Shown: positions 29,553 to 40,794 of the stretch, piece after piece
Position numbering within the stretch: position 1 is the first letter of the stretch
Layout of the letters: the number at the start of each line of letters is the position of its first letter
From: Tetracentron sinense
Lineage: Eukaryota > Streptophyta > Magnoliopsida > Trochodendrales > Trochodendraceae
Assembly: GCA_015143295.1 (NCBI GenBank)
Contig: CM026559.1
Span: 16,134,826 to 16,198,825, forward strand
Direction of reading: 5' to 3'
Length of the DNA stretch: 64,000 bases
Translations under genes and position numbers: made by a program
The notes under the pieces: generated by a model
Seen by the model: only the letters and a program-made list of their open reading frames with translations
Database searches by the model: none
What the model was told of the DNA's origin: nothing

Positions 29553-32500
29553 ATCTCCCACTTGCACTATAAGCCAATTAGATGTAATACCCATCTTCTC
29601 AGTGATGTTTTTCAAACACCAATTGAGACATAACTTAATATGTATGAGTTTGTCATGTCTGCTTACCACAACTATTGTAGTGATGCAATAACTCTTGCAA
29701 CTCTTGTAAATTTATTATCAATAACCATAGTCTTAAAAGACTAAACAAAAATGATACTGTCCAACAGTCATTTTCAGAAGTTAACTTGCTTGTGCTTTAC
29801 CATTGTACAATGCTCCGGACTAATCTGATCAATATCTTAGCACATCAACATGTGATGAATATCCGGTCTAGTACAAGTATACTTTCTCAATATATCACAT
29901 ATCTAAGAGAAACTAATTCCATTCCATAAAGGTAGAAACTCTTTTCTTGAAATCTTACTTGCACAAAAACATGATTGTTATTGGGAGAATAATAATACCA
30001 TTTTTCTTTTGTCTCTAAACCATTTAGGACTAAGAAAACATGTTGTCAAAGTTATTGTCCTTCATTGCATAATTGCTAGATCAAATCTAAGAGAAGAATA
30101 ATATTCGTACTTCATTCACAATGAAAAGAATATTATCTCTGCATAGAGCCCGGAAAGTAATTATGCTCCCGCTAACCAATTTATACACAAATGATACTTT
30201 TATTCTTAGATGAAAATCAAACAGTTTGATTACTTCATCAAAATAAAAGTTAGTCCATCTATAGATTCTGGGATCTGTGGGTTCTAGTGTACTATTTAGG
30301 TATAGTGAAAGTATAGAGTTGATCTCTATCAATTCTTATAGTTATTGGTCTATTGGGCTTCCGCTTCTAGAACAATTCTAGATTCAGTTTCTCTACTAGG
30401 AAACTTGTATTCCTGTTTACAAATATCTTTTGTTATCCAGGAATAGAGATTAAGTATCTCTAATGCGAATTCCAAGCTTATCTTCTATCAAATCATATCC
30501 AATAAAATTTGATTTAACAACACCATCATGCTATGGTTTGTTGTGGGAATTATCTGAGACAAGATGTAATGAGACTAAATTATGAAATTTCTATTAAGAG
30601 GTACTCTTCTCAATCATGGAAGACTTACCTAGCTATTTCTTTATTTCAGTGCGGAATTCCTTGAACTTTTCAAAGAATGTGAAATAAAGTTAGCTACCTC
30701 TTAATGGAAGATTCATATGGTTACGATCATCCAACTTTTGTCCCATTCCTAAGTAGAAGTTTTATCCACTCAGATTTCTCCTTCTCCTTAACAAACATGC
30801 AACTATTGCACTTATGCAAGATCATACCAAGCATTAGGAGCTGGAGGTTCCAACAATTGAGTTGGACTTGATGATTATACAAGCTGGACAATCCTTCCAA
30901 TGGTTTGTCCTGTATCCAATGACCAATTACTTCACTATGAAGCACAATCCTTCTACTTTCCTTTCTTCTCAGAAGAGCCTTTGTCCATACTACTAGAATA
31001 CCTTTCCAATGGAAAATCTTGGATTTCTTTCCTTTGCATAAATGTTCGGGATTTAGAAAATCCAATTCTTTTGAACATCTTTGCATGTAGCATTGAACTC
31101 TTCAAAGGTTCTTAGCCATATGTAACATGTGGGATTTCAGACAATCTGATTTCCTACTTGTTCAACATAACCATATTAAAGGACTCCGGGAGTTTGTCGG
31201 GGATCATATCCTCTAATCCCATAAATTTATCTCAATTTATCTCAGCACCAAGAATTGGGATTTATGAATCCAATGATCTCTATCATATTCTTTGTGACTG
31301 GGTTTTCCTAGTCAACTTGGTGTCCACTTGTCCTTTTATATAGTAAGTTGCCTAGCAGCCCTATTGTATTCTGTAAATATCTCATATGAGATTTAACATC
31401 AGTAGTGAGAACTTGGGCAATTCTTTAGATAGTAAGCACAAACTTGAGATTCCTTTTCCATTCCAAACACTTTGAATTGGTCAAGAGATTCTCATTAAAG
31501 ACTTGGTAAGGTGGTTATAGAATGACATGACAATAAAACATACATCATAATATTTCACACATAATTATATCATTAGATCAAGGCTTTCGATCTTTGATGA
31601 TATTGCTCATCATTTAGTTAAATTTCATAGACCCCTCAATCTATAAAATTAGGAAATATGCTACTTCATATTTCTAATGAGCATTGGGTGCCTTATAATA
31701 CACATGGAATCTTCCATGCTAGGATAGTACCACACATGCATTACAAGGTAGATAGTAACTATCCATCACTGAACATCTCATGCATAACTCCTTATGTAAA
31801 TCAGTGATTCTCAATTTTCTTGTGACCTCTAAGGATAACATGACTGTCACCTGTCAGCCGTCATGGTCCTTGGTTAAGTGAAACCTATTATTCTCGGTTG
31901 TCATATGATCAAGTAGGAATATGCCGCCATGCTAGTTGACACTCCCTATTAGGCCATACACATTCCTATCTACTATAGAAATAAAACACTAGGAGTTTAA
32001 TTTAGACTGAATTATGTCCGATTCCTGTCAGAGAGACAAGACTCAGGCTAATTAATTCCTAGTCTTATTGATAATGGAAGGTCATAGGGCAACATTATCC
32101 TATAGGATAGATTAGCCCATTTAATTCACTTAATATTTTTCTTGAGGGAAAACAGAATATTATGAACAAATTATACATCTAATGCATATATCAAAAGCAT
32201 TCACAATATTTATCATTGTATCACATGTATAGAACAATATACAAAATCATCACATGATAATAAATCAAATTTCTGTTTAATTAGATCAAACTAATTCCAA
32301 TGAACTCCCACTAGCCCTAGAAATCTTAATGGATCTAATCCAAGGGTACAAAGGTTATTTTTTAACATCAGTGGGCTTTAAATGGTTCAGACATCTATAT
32401 GATGGACCATTGGTCATACCAAGCACCATGGGCCCAAAATAACAATTATAAAGTGTCCATGTGCATCACTAAAGCTCATAAGTCAAAATAGACTATATTA

Positions 32501-32745
32501 CCCTTTAATTCTCTACGAATTATTTTTAGCACATTAGGGTTCACCAACCCTAAGTTTAAAAGAAATTATGGGAGTCTTTAAACAACTCTTTAAGACCTCT
32601 ACTAGGGTCTATAAGTGTTACTCAAGCACTTCCCATAATCGTGAATATTGTTAGCTTACATCTATGTCAATTAAGGCACAATTATCTCATAATCATGCAA
32701 GTAACATATTCCACGTAAAAATTTCAACATGGACTACATGCATCA
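29553..32745 (-). pseudogene. Element J interior, 3' part with gag/protease traces
   Basis: Minus strand. A polypurine tract (CAAGTGGGAGAT) lies at 29553-29564. At 30727-31086 a frame with S-E-V-I-G-H-W, following a C-F-H context if one base is restored, looks like a decayed CCHC knuckle. It is followed after about 40 codons by a protease-like region ending L-R-N-G-T-K-V, as in copia proteases. Elsewhere I see no coding similarity. The interior is too short downstream of the protease to hold integrase, reverse transcriptase and RNase H in intact form. This could be a deleted or non-autonomous element. Confidence 0.45.
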
Positions 32746-32961
32746 TGTAGAGCCCTGGACCTTTTCACATTTAATGCATGACACTTTCGTTGCCATTTTG
32801 CCTTTAAAGAGGTATAATTAATAAATAAGGAAGAAATTGGAAATTCCAAAATGTCAAAAATGTTTCTTTTCGAAGTACGAACCCAACGCAAGTTGAATCG
32901 TCAAAATCGGACGAACGAGTCAAAAGATATGGCCAAAACAGTCTGGACCTGCAAGAAATCG

Positions 32962-33460
32962 TAGCTCGGAAGGCACTAAGGACGTAGCTCGGAAGGCACT
33001 AAGGACGTAACTCGGAATGCACTTGAGGACGTAGCTCGGAAAGCGCTAAGGACGTAGCTCTGATAACGTGCTCTGACAACGTGCTCTGATAAGGCACAGA
33101 CAACGTACTCTGATAATGTATACGTTGTGCATCCGTTGTGCAACAGACAACGGGTACATTGTACAGCAAACAACGGGTGCGTTGTACAGCTCACAACGGG
33201 CACGTTGTACATAAGACAACGGACAACGAGCTCAGCACTATGCACAACACAACGTGACAACGGGTTCGGTACCCTTCACAACGGACAACGTGTTCGGCAC
33301 TATTCACAGCACAACGTGTTCGGCACTATTCACAACACAACGTATTTGGCACTATTCACAGCACAACGTGTTCGGCGCTATTCACAGCACAACGTGTTCG
33401 GCACTATTCACAGCACAACGTGTTCGGCACTATTCACAGCTCAACGTGTTCGGCACTCGT
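32962..33460. repeat. Serial minisatellites in solo LTR K
   Basis: In order: about four 23-bp units (GTAGCTCGGAAGGCACTAAG core, to 33060), short ACGTGCTCTGATA units (33060-33120), about 25-bp ACAACGGGYRCRTTGTACA units (33130-33250) and six 26-bp units with core TTCGGCACTATTCACAGC (33294-33460). The last is the same motif family as the arrays in B and F. Confidence 0.88.
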
Positions 33461-34374
33461 GTTTTCGCAGAAATTTCAGTAAGGGTATTATGGTCTTTTG
33501 CTCGATTCACTCTTACCTTAAGAGTTTAACCCGAGCCTTTAGGGCTCATTCTCAACACTTAGAGGATTTGGGGGATTAGAAGAGAGGAGAAAGGGTTTCC
33601 TAAGCTAGGGTTTTGCTTTTGGAGAAGAATCAAAGGGGTTTTGAGACCCTAGATCACTTCAAGTCCGGTTTTTCTCCAAGATCACGGCTCAAGCACTCGT
33701 GGAGAGCGTTCCCCAAGCTAGGGCAGCACCTCACGGTCGTTTTTGGAAGGGGTTTCTTCCTCATTTCTTCAAGGTCGGTACTTCTTACTACCCACCTAGT
33801 TATAGTTCCTCTTTTCCCTTTATTTCTTTTGATTTTCTTTCATTTACACATGTGCTATGAGATGGATGGTTGTGAATGGTGAATGGAGATGGAATGGGCG
33901 ATTGGATGCCAAGGGTGGTGTTGTGATGATTAAAATGGGGAGGGCATTGTATCCATAATAAACACACCTTTATGATGTGAGTAAACTCACCTAGAAAAGC
34001 ATGATTTAGGTTTAAATGAATAATGAATAATGAACACACCATGTTTGATGAAATGCCAAGGTGAATAAAATGAGTTGTAAATTAGTAAATGCATGCCTAA
34101 TAAATTATGAATATTGCTAGGGCCTATGATAGTGTGTTTCTTGCTTTCCCTAAATGATATGAATATTACATTGCTCAATCATTGATGTTATATGTGTTGT
34201 GAAATTACCCAAATGTCATATTTAAATTTAAATGCAAGTATGTACACGGTTCCCACGAGCACGGCATGCATGACATGATTTATCGAGGTTTTCAAGAACA
34301 TGGTTAGGGGTGGGACATATCCTACGATATGTTTTACCTCGCTCTTGGCAAGGACAAGTCAATCATGCATTATC

Positions 34375-34710
34375 ATAAGAAGGGTCTCCCTTCCCTCGCA
34401 AGTACATACATATCATAAGAAGGGTTTCCCTTCCCTCGCAAGTACATCTCACAAGGACATCTCACAAGTGAAAGGACATGACATGAGCATTTAGAAAGAA
34501 GGGTCTCCCTTCCCTCACAAGTAGTTTACTTTTCCAAGCATGATACAAGCATGACATGGCACGGCATGACAAGCATGAGTATTTTAGGAAGAAGGGTCTC
34601 CCTTCCCTCACAAGTAGATTACTTTTCCGAACAAGCAAGCATGATACATGGCATGACAAGCATGAGCATTTAGGAAGAAGGGTCTCCCTTCCCTCACAAG
34701 TAGTTTACTT
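34375..34710. repeat. AAGGGTCTCCCTT inverted-motif series in K
   Basis: Five copies of AAGAAGGGTYTCCCTTCCCTC about 40-110 bp apart, separated by CATGACA-rich sequence. The motif holds short inverted arms AAGGG/CCCTT. The same series occurs in A (3030-3110, 10590-10660), B (41420-41515, 49150-49245), F (53445-53560) and E (61335-61560). Confidence 0.82.
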
Positions 34711-35023
34711 TTCCAAGCAAGCATGACATGGCATGACACACATGACACGCATGATACGATAAGATAAGACAAACATGACAAGTTTTCAAGCACGGAAATG
34801 GTATTTTCAGTCAAGTCAAGTGCACGGTGTTTTCAAGGGTGTTATCGGCTTTTCATGAAATGCAAGCATGATTATAAATTGCCTTATTTCCTTGTTATGA
34901 TATTGATGGCTCCTGCTTTATATATGTGAAATGCTTCCTGCTTCCTATACTGCTATGGTTTTGCTATGACTATTGGTTAGTATTTAGTACCCGCTGAGTA
35001 TTCCATGCTCAGCCGTACTTCTC

Positions 35024-35140
35024 ATGTCGGCAGGTTCTGAGGGAGCTGCTGCTCCATTTGATGTTTGTGCTCCTGGTCCATGGGTGGAAGAGGAGTACGT
35101 CGAGGAGCCTTTGGAGGAACCTCCCGTAGAGGGTTATTAG
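35024..35140 (+). CDS. LTR micro-ORF, 38 aa (solo LTR K)
   Basis: Starts M-S-A-G-S-E-G-A-A-A-P-F-D-V-C-A-P-G and carries the acidic tail P-W-V-E-E-E-Y-V-E-E-P-L-E-E-P-P, ending G-Y-stop. It follows the conserved hairpin by 10 bp. Against A, at least seven codon differences are synonymous. The frame is intact although K is an isolated LTR. Function unknown. Confidence 0.5.
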   Translation: MSAGSEGAAAPFDVCAPGPWVEEEYVEEPLEEPPVEGY

Positions 35141-35442
35141 TAGGTGGTGTTAGATTCTGAGTGGATTGACTGTGGGTGAGCATGAGTAATTATATCCATG
35201 TATTTTGGCGGGCATGTCCGCACTTTCTTTGTTTTGATTTCTTTGTATTAAACTTGGACCAGGTGTATATACTTAGAGGTTGTTAGACTTCCACTGTGTT
35301 TTATAGTTATGTTTCCGCTGTCATCCTCTATTGTATATGCTCTGTGGGTTTTTGCAGGTTGGTTTGTTAAGCAAGTCATGTAAGCCATGATTAGTCGTCC
35401 AAAGTTCACTCTAACTCCTAGGGTGGGTTTTGGGTCGCGACA

Positions 35443-37672
35443 CATCACGTCCAAAAGGGCTATAATAATGTGTTTTATTTAAACACAAACTTTTTATGTT
35501 TCAACAAAACACATATTGTGGGGTTTGATCCAATTATCCAAAATTTACATAAAAACGATAATCACATTATCACAAGGGTTATGGACTTTTCTAAGCAACT
35601 AAGAGTTATAACAAATCATCACATGAAATACATAATATAGCCGCACAATGGGTCCACATGATCATGCTATCTTAGAAATCCTACAACTACTCTTGTAGAA
35701 CGTATTCCAAGATTTATTCTCTATGCGATCACCATCATCTTCGATCTTCAATATGATTTCTCTATAGAGAAAAACCAGAAACTCCTAATACTAAGATTAT
35801 ATCATATTCAAAATAAGAAACCTTGAGAAACCACCCAAAATAGGGTGCTCAAGGGGAGTACAACTCATAAGAAGAAAGAGAAGAGAATAGAGAGAGAAGA
35901 AGAATGCATGATCATGGAACCCATCCACCATTCAACAAGAATATATATTAACAATTCATCAACTATGGATAATAACATGGCATGACAAATTACTTAGAAA
36001 GTCCATAACCTCAACAAGGGTTTTGCTAACCTTAGGGAAACTCTTTCCCATATGGTTAAGGCCTCTATTAACATTTAATAGAAAAACCCTAGAGTAAAGA
36101 AAGCAAGCATGTCTAGAATGAATTCTTAGGGTTTTTAGATCATCATTAAAAGAAAACAATTTTCCTTTAATACTTGGAAAATCATTAAGAGAAACAATTT
36201 CTCTAAGATTTAATCTAACCCTAAAATTCATCCTCACATTCCTCAATTGATAAACAAATAGAAAACACCATATTAAATTCGGCTAGGCTACGGATCAAAT
36301 CCCTTCCATTTTATTTTGATCTAATAACTATTAAAAGACCAAAATAAAAATCAGCAAATTGCTAATTTTTTAATATCACTTTATATTGATTCCAAAAATA
36401 AATTCAAAATCAATAATAGGTGAATTCAAAATTTTTCATAATGGCCAACTGCTTTAGGGATTATTTGATTTAACAATTAAATAAAATAATACCCTAAACA
36501 CTAGTATTAAATGTCCATGAAATAATTGATCTCTATTAATTAAAATTCACTTGAGGTAAAACTCTGTATCTCAACCAATGGCATTTATGTAATTACTTGA
36601 TTAACTTTTAATCAAATAAAAACTTATAAATACTATGTAGCCGAAAATTTTGAGCACATGTAATTGATCCAAATCAACTACAATAATTATGGTATTATTC
36701 CCATAAATTTTTAGGGAACCATAAATGATATCATAATTAACATTTAATTAAATGATAGCCTGTGGACTCGAAGCAGATAATTAAACAATTTAATTAAATC
36801 TCAGCCCGTGCTCTCAAATCAAATAATTAAACTATTTAATTAATTGATAGCCCATTAAATGATTTAATAGCATCCCATGCTCTCAAATCAAATAATGGAA
36901 TTTAGGAAAAATTTGAAAGCCTCTTGGAAAATTAATTTAGAAAACTCTTTTTCCCGCTTTGGATTTTCGAGTTAAGTTTTGACCCTCAAAACGATTGATT
37001 CTGGAAAAACTTTCTTCACAAAAGTTGTAGATCTTTTCGACAGCTTCAAAACGATGTACTGACAGACCTAAATCGGACTTACGGTCACAAAGTTATGGCC
37101 GAAATACCGAAACTGTATCGATTCTTCTAATCAAATACAAATCTGAAAATCCATGAATCAATTTTAATCGAAATAAGCTTTAATCTCCAAGAAAACTTAA
37201 GCAAGGGTGTCTAACACCATGAGATTTATTAATTAACATTTAATAAATAAAATCTCATCTATATTTGCTAGCCAAAATATCAATAGGTATCTAAGTGGTA
37301 TATATGAAAGGGAAAACTGGCCCGAGACTCACAAGAATAAATTAAATAATTTAATTTAATATAAAAACGATCTCTAAATCCTTAAAGGGCTTTAACCAAA
37401 TTTATATCTCTATATACCTATCCCTAATAGAATTAAGAGAGGTTTTGAAATCATCCAAAACTGAAATTAGCATCACACTAATTTCTAAGGGCTTGATTAC
37501 TCCCTCAATAACTAGAGGGGGATCCCTTAAGCCTAATAATGATTATCCAATAATCAAGAATCTAAAAGATTGATTCATTAGGGCTACCAAAATTCATAGG
37601 GGAGGCAATCTTGATATAAATCTTGATTAAACTCAAAAACAAAGAGAAGCATAGCCCTGACTCTGATACCAA
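35443..37672 (-). mobile_element. Element J interior, 5' part (leader)
   Basis: AT-rich sequence between K and the 5' LTR. The primer site TGGTATCAGAG lies at 37661-37671 on the minus strand. No coding domain is recognised. An open frame at 35959-36246 (minus) has no resemblance to gag that I can see. Confidence 0.6.
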
Positions 37673-39879
37673 TGAAAGTATGCCTCTTTTTAATTTTAGA
37701 AAAAAACGGTTCTTGGGGGGCATACATCGAATCCCAAGATCTGACTAAGATTCTAATTGATTTTATTCAATGAAGGTTAGAATAACATTCACCTTTGCGA
37801 CTTTGAAATTGTTAAGTCAAATCCATGTTAGAATAGTACTCGCAAAACTTCACAAGTGTCAAGTCTTCTGTCGATTCACACGAACCTTCTTTTTCCTTTA
37901 AAGCTTTCTCTAATGGAAGCTAATGGCCCTTCCAAATTTCCATGCTCTTTTATCTTTTCTTCTTTTCTTTGATCCAAGAACCTTTTTTGATCAAACAAGA
38001 TCCAATCTTGATCTTCAAAGAACTTGTTCTTGATCATCAAGATCAAAAACCAAACAAAAAGGAAGAAGGGGAGGGGTGACCGTACACCCTCAAAGGGGGA
38101 GAGGGCTGGACGTGAACTTGAGGAGAGGGAGAGAAGAAAAAAAAAATTCTGGAGAATTATATTATTTAAAGGGCTGGGTATCCAATCCTTTATATAAGTT
38201 CCCTCTTGGTTGCTTGAATTGTAATCCAATTATAATTCATTAACCTTATCCTAATCCAATTAGGATTCCTCAATAGTTTCCTTTATTGATTATTCTCCTA
38301 ATCCAATTAGGATTAATCTTAAAAGAAACCAACCTTATCCATTAGTAACTAATCTTATCCTTATCCAATGAGGAATCTTGAATTAGTAACTAACTAATGG
38401 AATCCCTAACAATTAGGGAATCTTTAATTAGTAACTAACTAACTAACTAACTAACCTTATCTAATAAGGATATTAGTTATTAGAAACTAATTAAATAAAT
38501 AATAACAATTATTATTTCCTCCATGAAGTGGGCGTCCCACCCTAGGTGGGTCCCACCCTATATGCCTAAAGGGTTTTCAAAACCCTCTTGGTCACTTGAA
38601 TTATTCTTTTTATAATAATTCCCAATGGGTCCTACCCATTTGGTTTTTCACATCCAATGTGATTCCATCTTTTAGAGCTTCACTATACCATATAGTGATT
38701 ACTTAGAGAAATTAATTAATTTAATTATAAATTAAATTAAATACTTTAAGAAGGTCCTTCTGTGCGGGATCTAAAGGGATCTCCTATTTCCGGTTGTGGG
38801 ACCAAGCACTTCACCTTTTTGGTTGAAGCATTGTTACTAGGAAACACCTTTCCTATATCCCATTAGGATTATAGAATTTTATCTATATCCCTGGACTTCC
38901 ACCAATCACAATTAATGTCCATTAACACAATGTGATTAACCTCCAGAAATTAGAGAATTGCTTGTAAGTACCATCTCACAATATATTTACAAATAAATCC
39001 TTCCACATTCCGATATCACTTGTAAGCTTCCGGGATTGGAACAATTCCACTGTCTTAGTCCCTAGCTTATGAATAGAACCCTTTCTCATGATTACTTTTT
39101 CAATGAATTGAACCTCCAAAACACTTTTAAAGAAACATTAGAAAATAATTGACATATATATTTATATATACTTTTCCATATTAAAAATATCAACTTCGAT
39201 AAAGACTATTTTACCGAAAAACACCAGTATTGGATTTAACAGTTCAGTTCAACAAGTATCACCTTGATATCATTATCTCCAATTAAGGAGTTGTGGATTC
39301 CTTATTGAGTGTTTACACACTTCTCCAAACATAGTGTACATGACCCAACGTACCCGAAGTTAGTCTTGTGTATTGGACATTGCCGATTAGTACATCAAAG
39401 CCATATAGACAAATGTCTGAGAAGATGTTAACCTCTCAGGTCTAAGGACAATTTGTCAAATGGATAACCCTAATACAATCTGACAGTGTATTCCATAGGG
39501 TATCCACTAGTGACCCCGTTCAGTATTATGTACTTGCTACATATACTCACATGTTAGTCAAGAGTCACCACTCTCTGTGAATGAGATTCATCACACTATC
39601 TCATAGAACTACACATGTGCAAGCCATGATGAAGTACGGCGCCCAACCAGTACTCTAGAGGCTTCAAACAATAGTAGGTTTACAAGGAACCGGAAAATCA
39701 TATCTCCTTGCTACCTTTGCATGATTTTCCTACAATGTTACCTATGGAACTTTATGTCTTCATCATATGAGGTAGTAATTAATATAAATACCCTTTATAG
39801 TTGGTTGTGTGAATATGTTGCTTATCTAATCAACATAGAAAAGTCTCTTATTGGCTTTCAAGGGCATATATGTCCAACA
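37673..39879 (-). repeat. Element J 5' LTR
   Basis: 2207 bp, near-identical to 27488-29552 except for a 142-bp extra segment near 38280-38425 made of TAATCCAATTAGGATTA and TAGTAACTAACTAA phrases, which look like local duplications. Confidence 0.92.
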
Positions 39880-40794
39880 GTGGTCAGGTGCTTCCAGTTA
39901 GTTAGCGGTGCGTCCCTGGCTTGTCAGATGAGTTTTATTTTCCTGACAGGTTGGATGGGTTTCCTGGCTATCACATGTGTATCCTGGTTGATCAAATGTG
40001 TATCCTGGCAATCAGATGTGTATCCTGGCGATTAGATGTGTTTCCTAAAAAATATGGTTGTGTGTGTGTCGGTGTTCCCATAGAGGGAAAATATAAAGTA
40101 AGTGTCATAGGTGTGGTTCCTGACAGAGTGTGATATGTCAGAGGTGTTGTTCCTGACAGAGTATGATGTGTCAGAAGTATTATTCCTGGCAGTTTTCGGG
40201 TGAAGACCCGGGTTATGTGTAGAATATGATGATTTAAGGATTAATTGGGTCGACATACCCAATGATTGGTTATAATCGGGAGAAGTCCCGATTGGTTGAT
40301 AATTGAGTCTGTGGACTCATAGTTAGAGGTTGTACACGGGCGAAGGCCCAGTCGATCGAGTCTGTGGACTCAAGGATAAAGTGTGAGCGGTTATCTGAAA
40401 TGGTAACCTGGTGTCGTGGACAATGATTAGATGAATTTGACAACTTGGAGGTTGGGAACATCGAATAGGGTGAGATAGCTCTGAGTGACCTCAGGTCACG
40501 AATTACGATATTATTATTCTACATATTATTATAATATGAGAATTGTATTATACTACTATATCATTATTGATGAATGTTATTATGTGGAAAATAGTTTAGA
40601 TGGGCTGTGGATTTTGCTGGGCTCTATGGCTCGTATCTCATTTTATGTCTTCAGATTCTGAAGCGGTTACCGATTGGCAAGGAGTTACACTTTAGAGTCT
40701 GGAGGTATATCGGTGCGGTTGTGGCACCAAAAGTAAAGACTATTGTAGCTAGTGAGGTAACACATTTGCTGATGATGGGTTACTGTGATGACCA
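39880..40794 (+). repeat. Element G: solo LTR, middle part
   Basis: Continuation of G between J and B. It starts with the J target duplication and ends with GACCA, the B duplication. It has more TCAG...CTGA phrases (to 40180), then stem-loops at 40197-40210, 40244-40263, 40273-40294, 40304-40319, 40338-40349 and 40358-40371, then AT-rich sequence (40500-40600) without visible features. Confidence 0.8.

Larger units (their letters stand above)
32746..35442 (+). mobile_element. Solo LTR K (A/B family) inside J
   Basis: 2697 bp from TGTAGAGCCC at 32746 to CGCGACA at 35442, flanked by perfect CATCA duplications (32741-32745, 35443-35447). It has no primer site or coding domain, so it is a solo LTR left by LTR-LTR recombination. 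It contains four minisatellite types (32962-33460), an AAGGGTCTCCCTT series (34375-34710), the hairpin at 34993-35013 and the micro-ORF. Confidence 0.95.
27488..39879 (-). mobile_element. Element J: decayed copia-type LTR element in G, carrying solo LTR K
   Basis: LTRs 27488-29552 and 37673-39879; perfect duplication GTGGT at 27483-27487 and 39880-39884. Primer site TGGTATCAGAG (minus) at 37661-37671 and polypurine tract at 29553-29564. Without K the element is about 9.7 kb, but only traces of gag and protease are recognisable. Confidence 0.92.

Noticed and set aside
30087..30332. Possible integrase or reverse transcriptase remnant in J
   Set aside because: A few residues resemble the linker before copia reverse transcriptase, but no catalytic motif could be placed in any frame.
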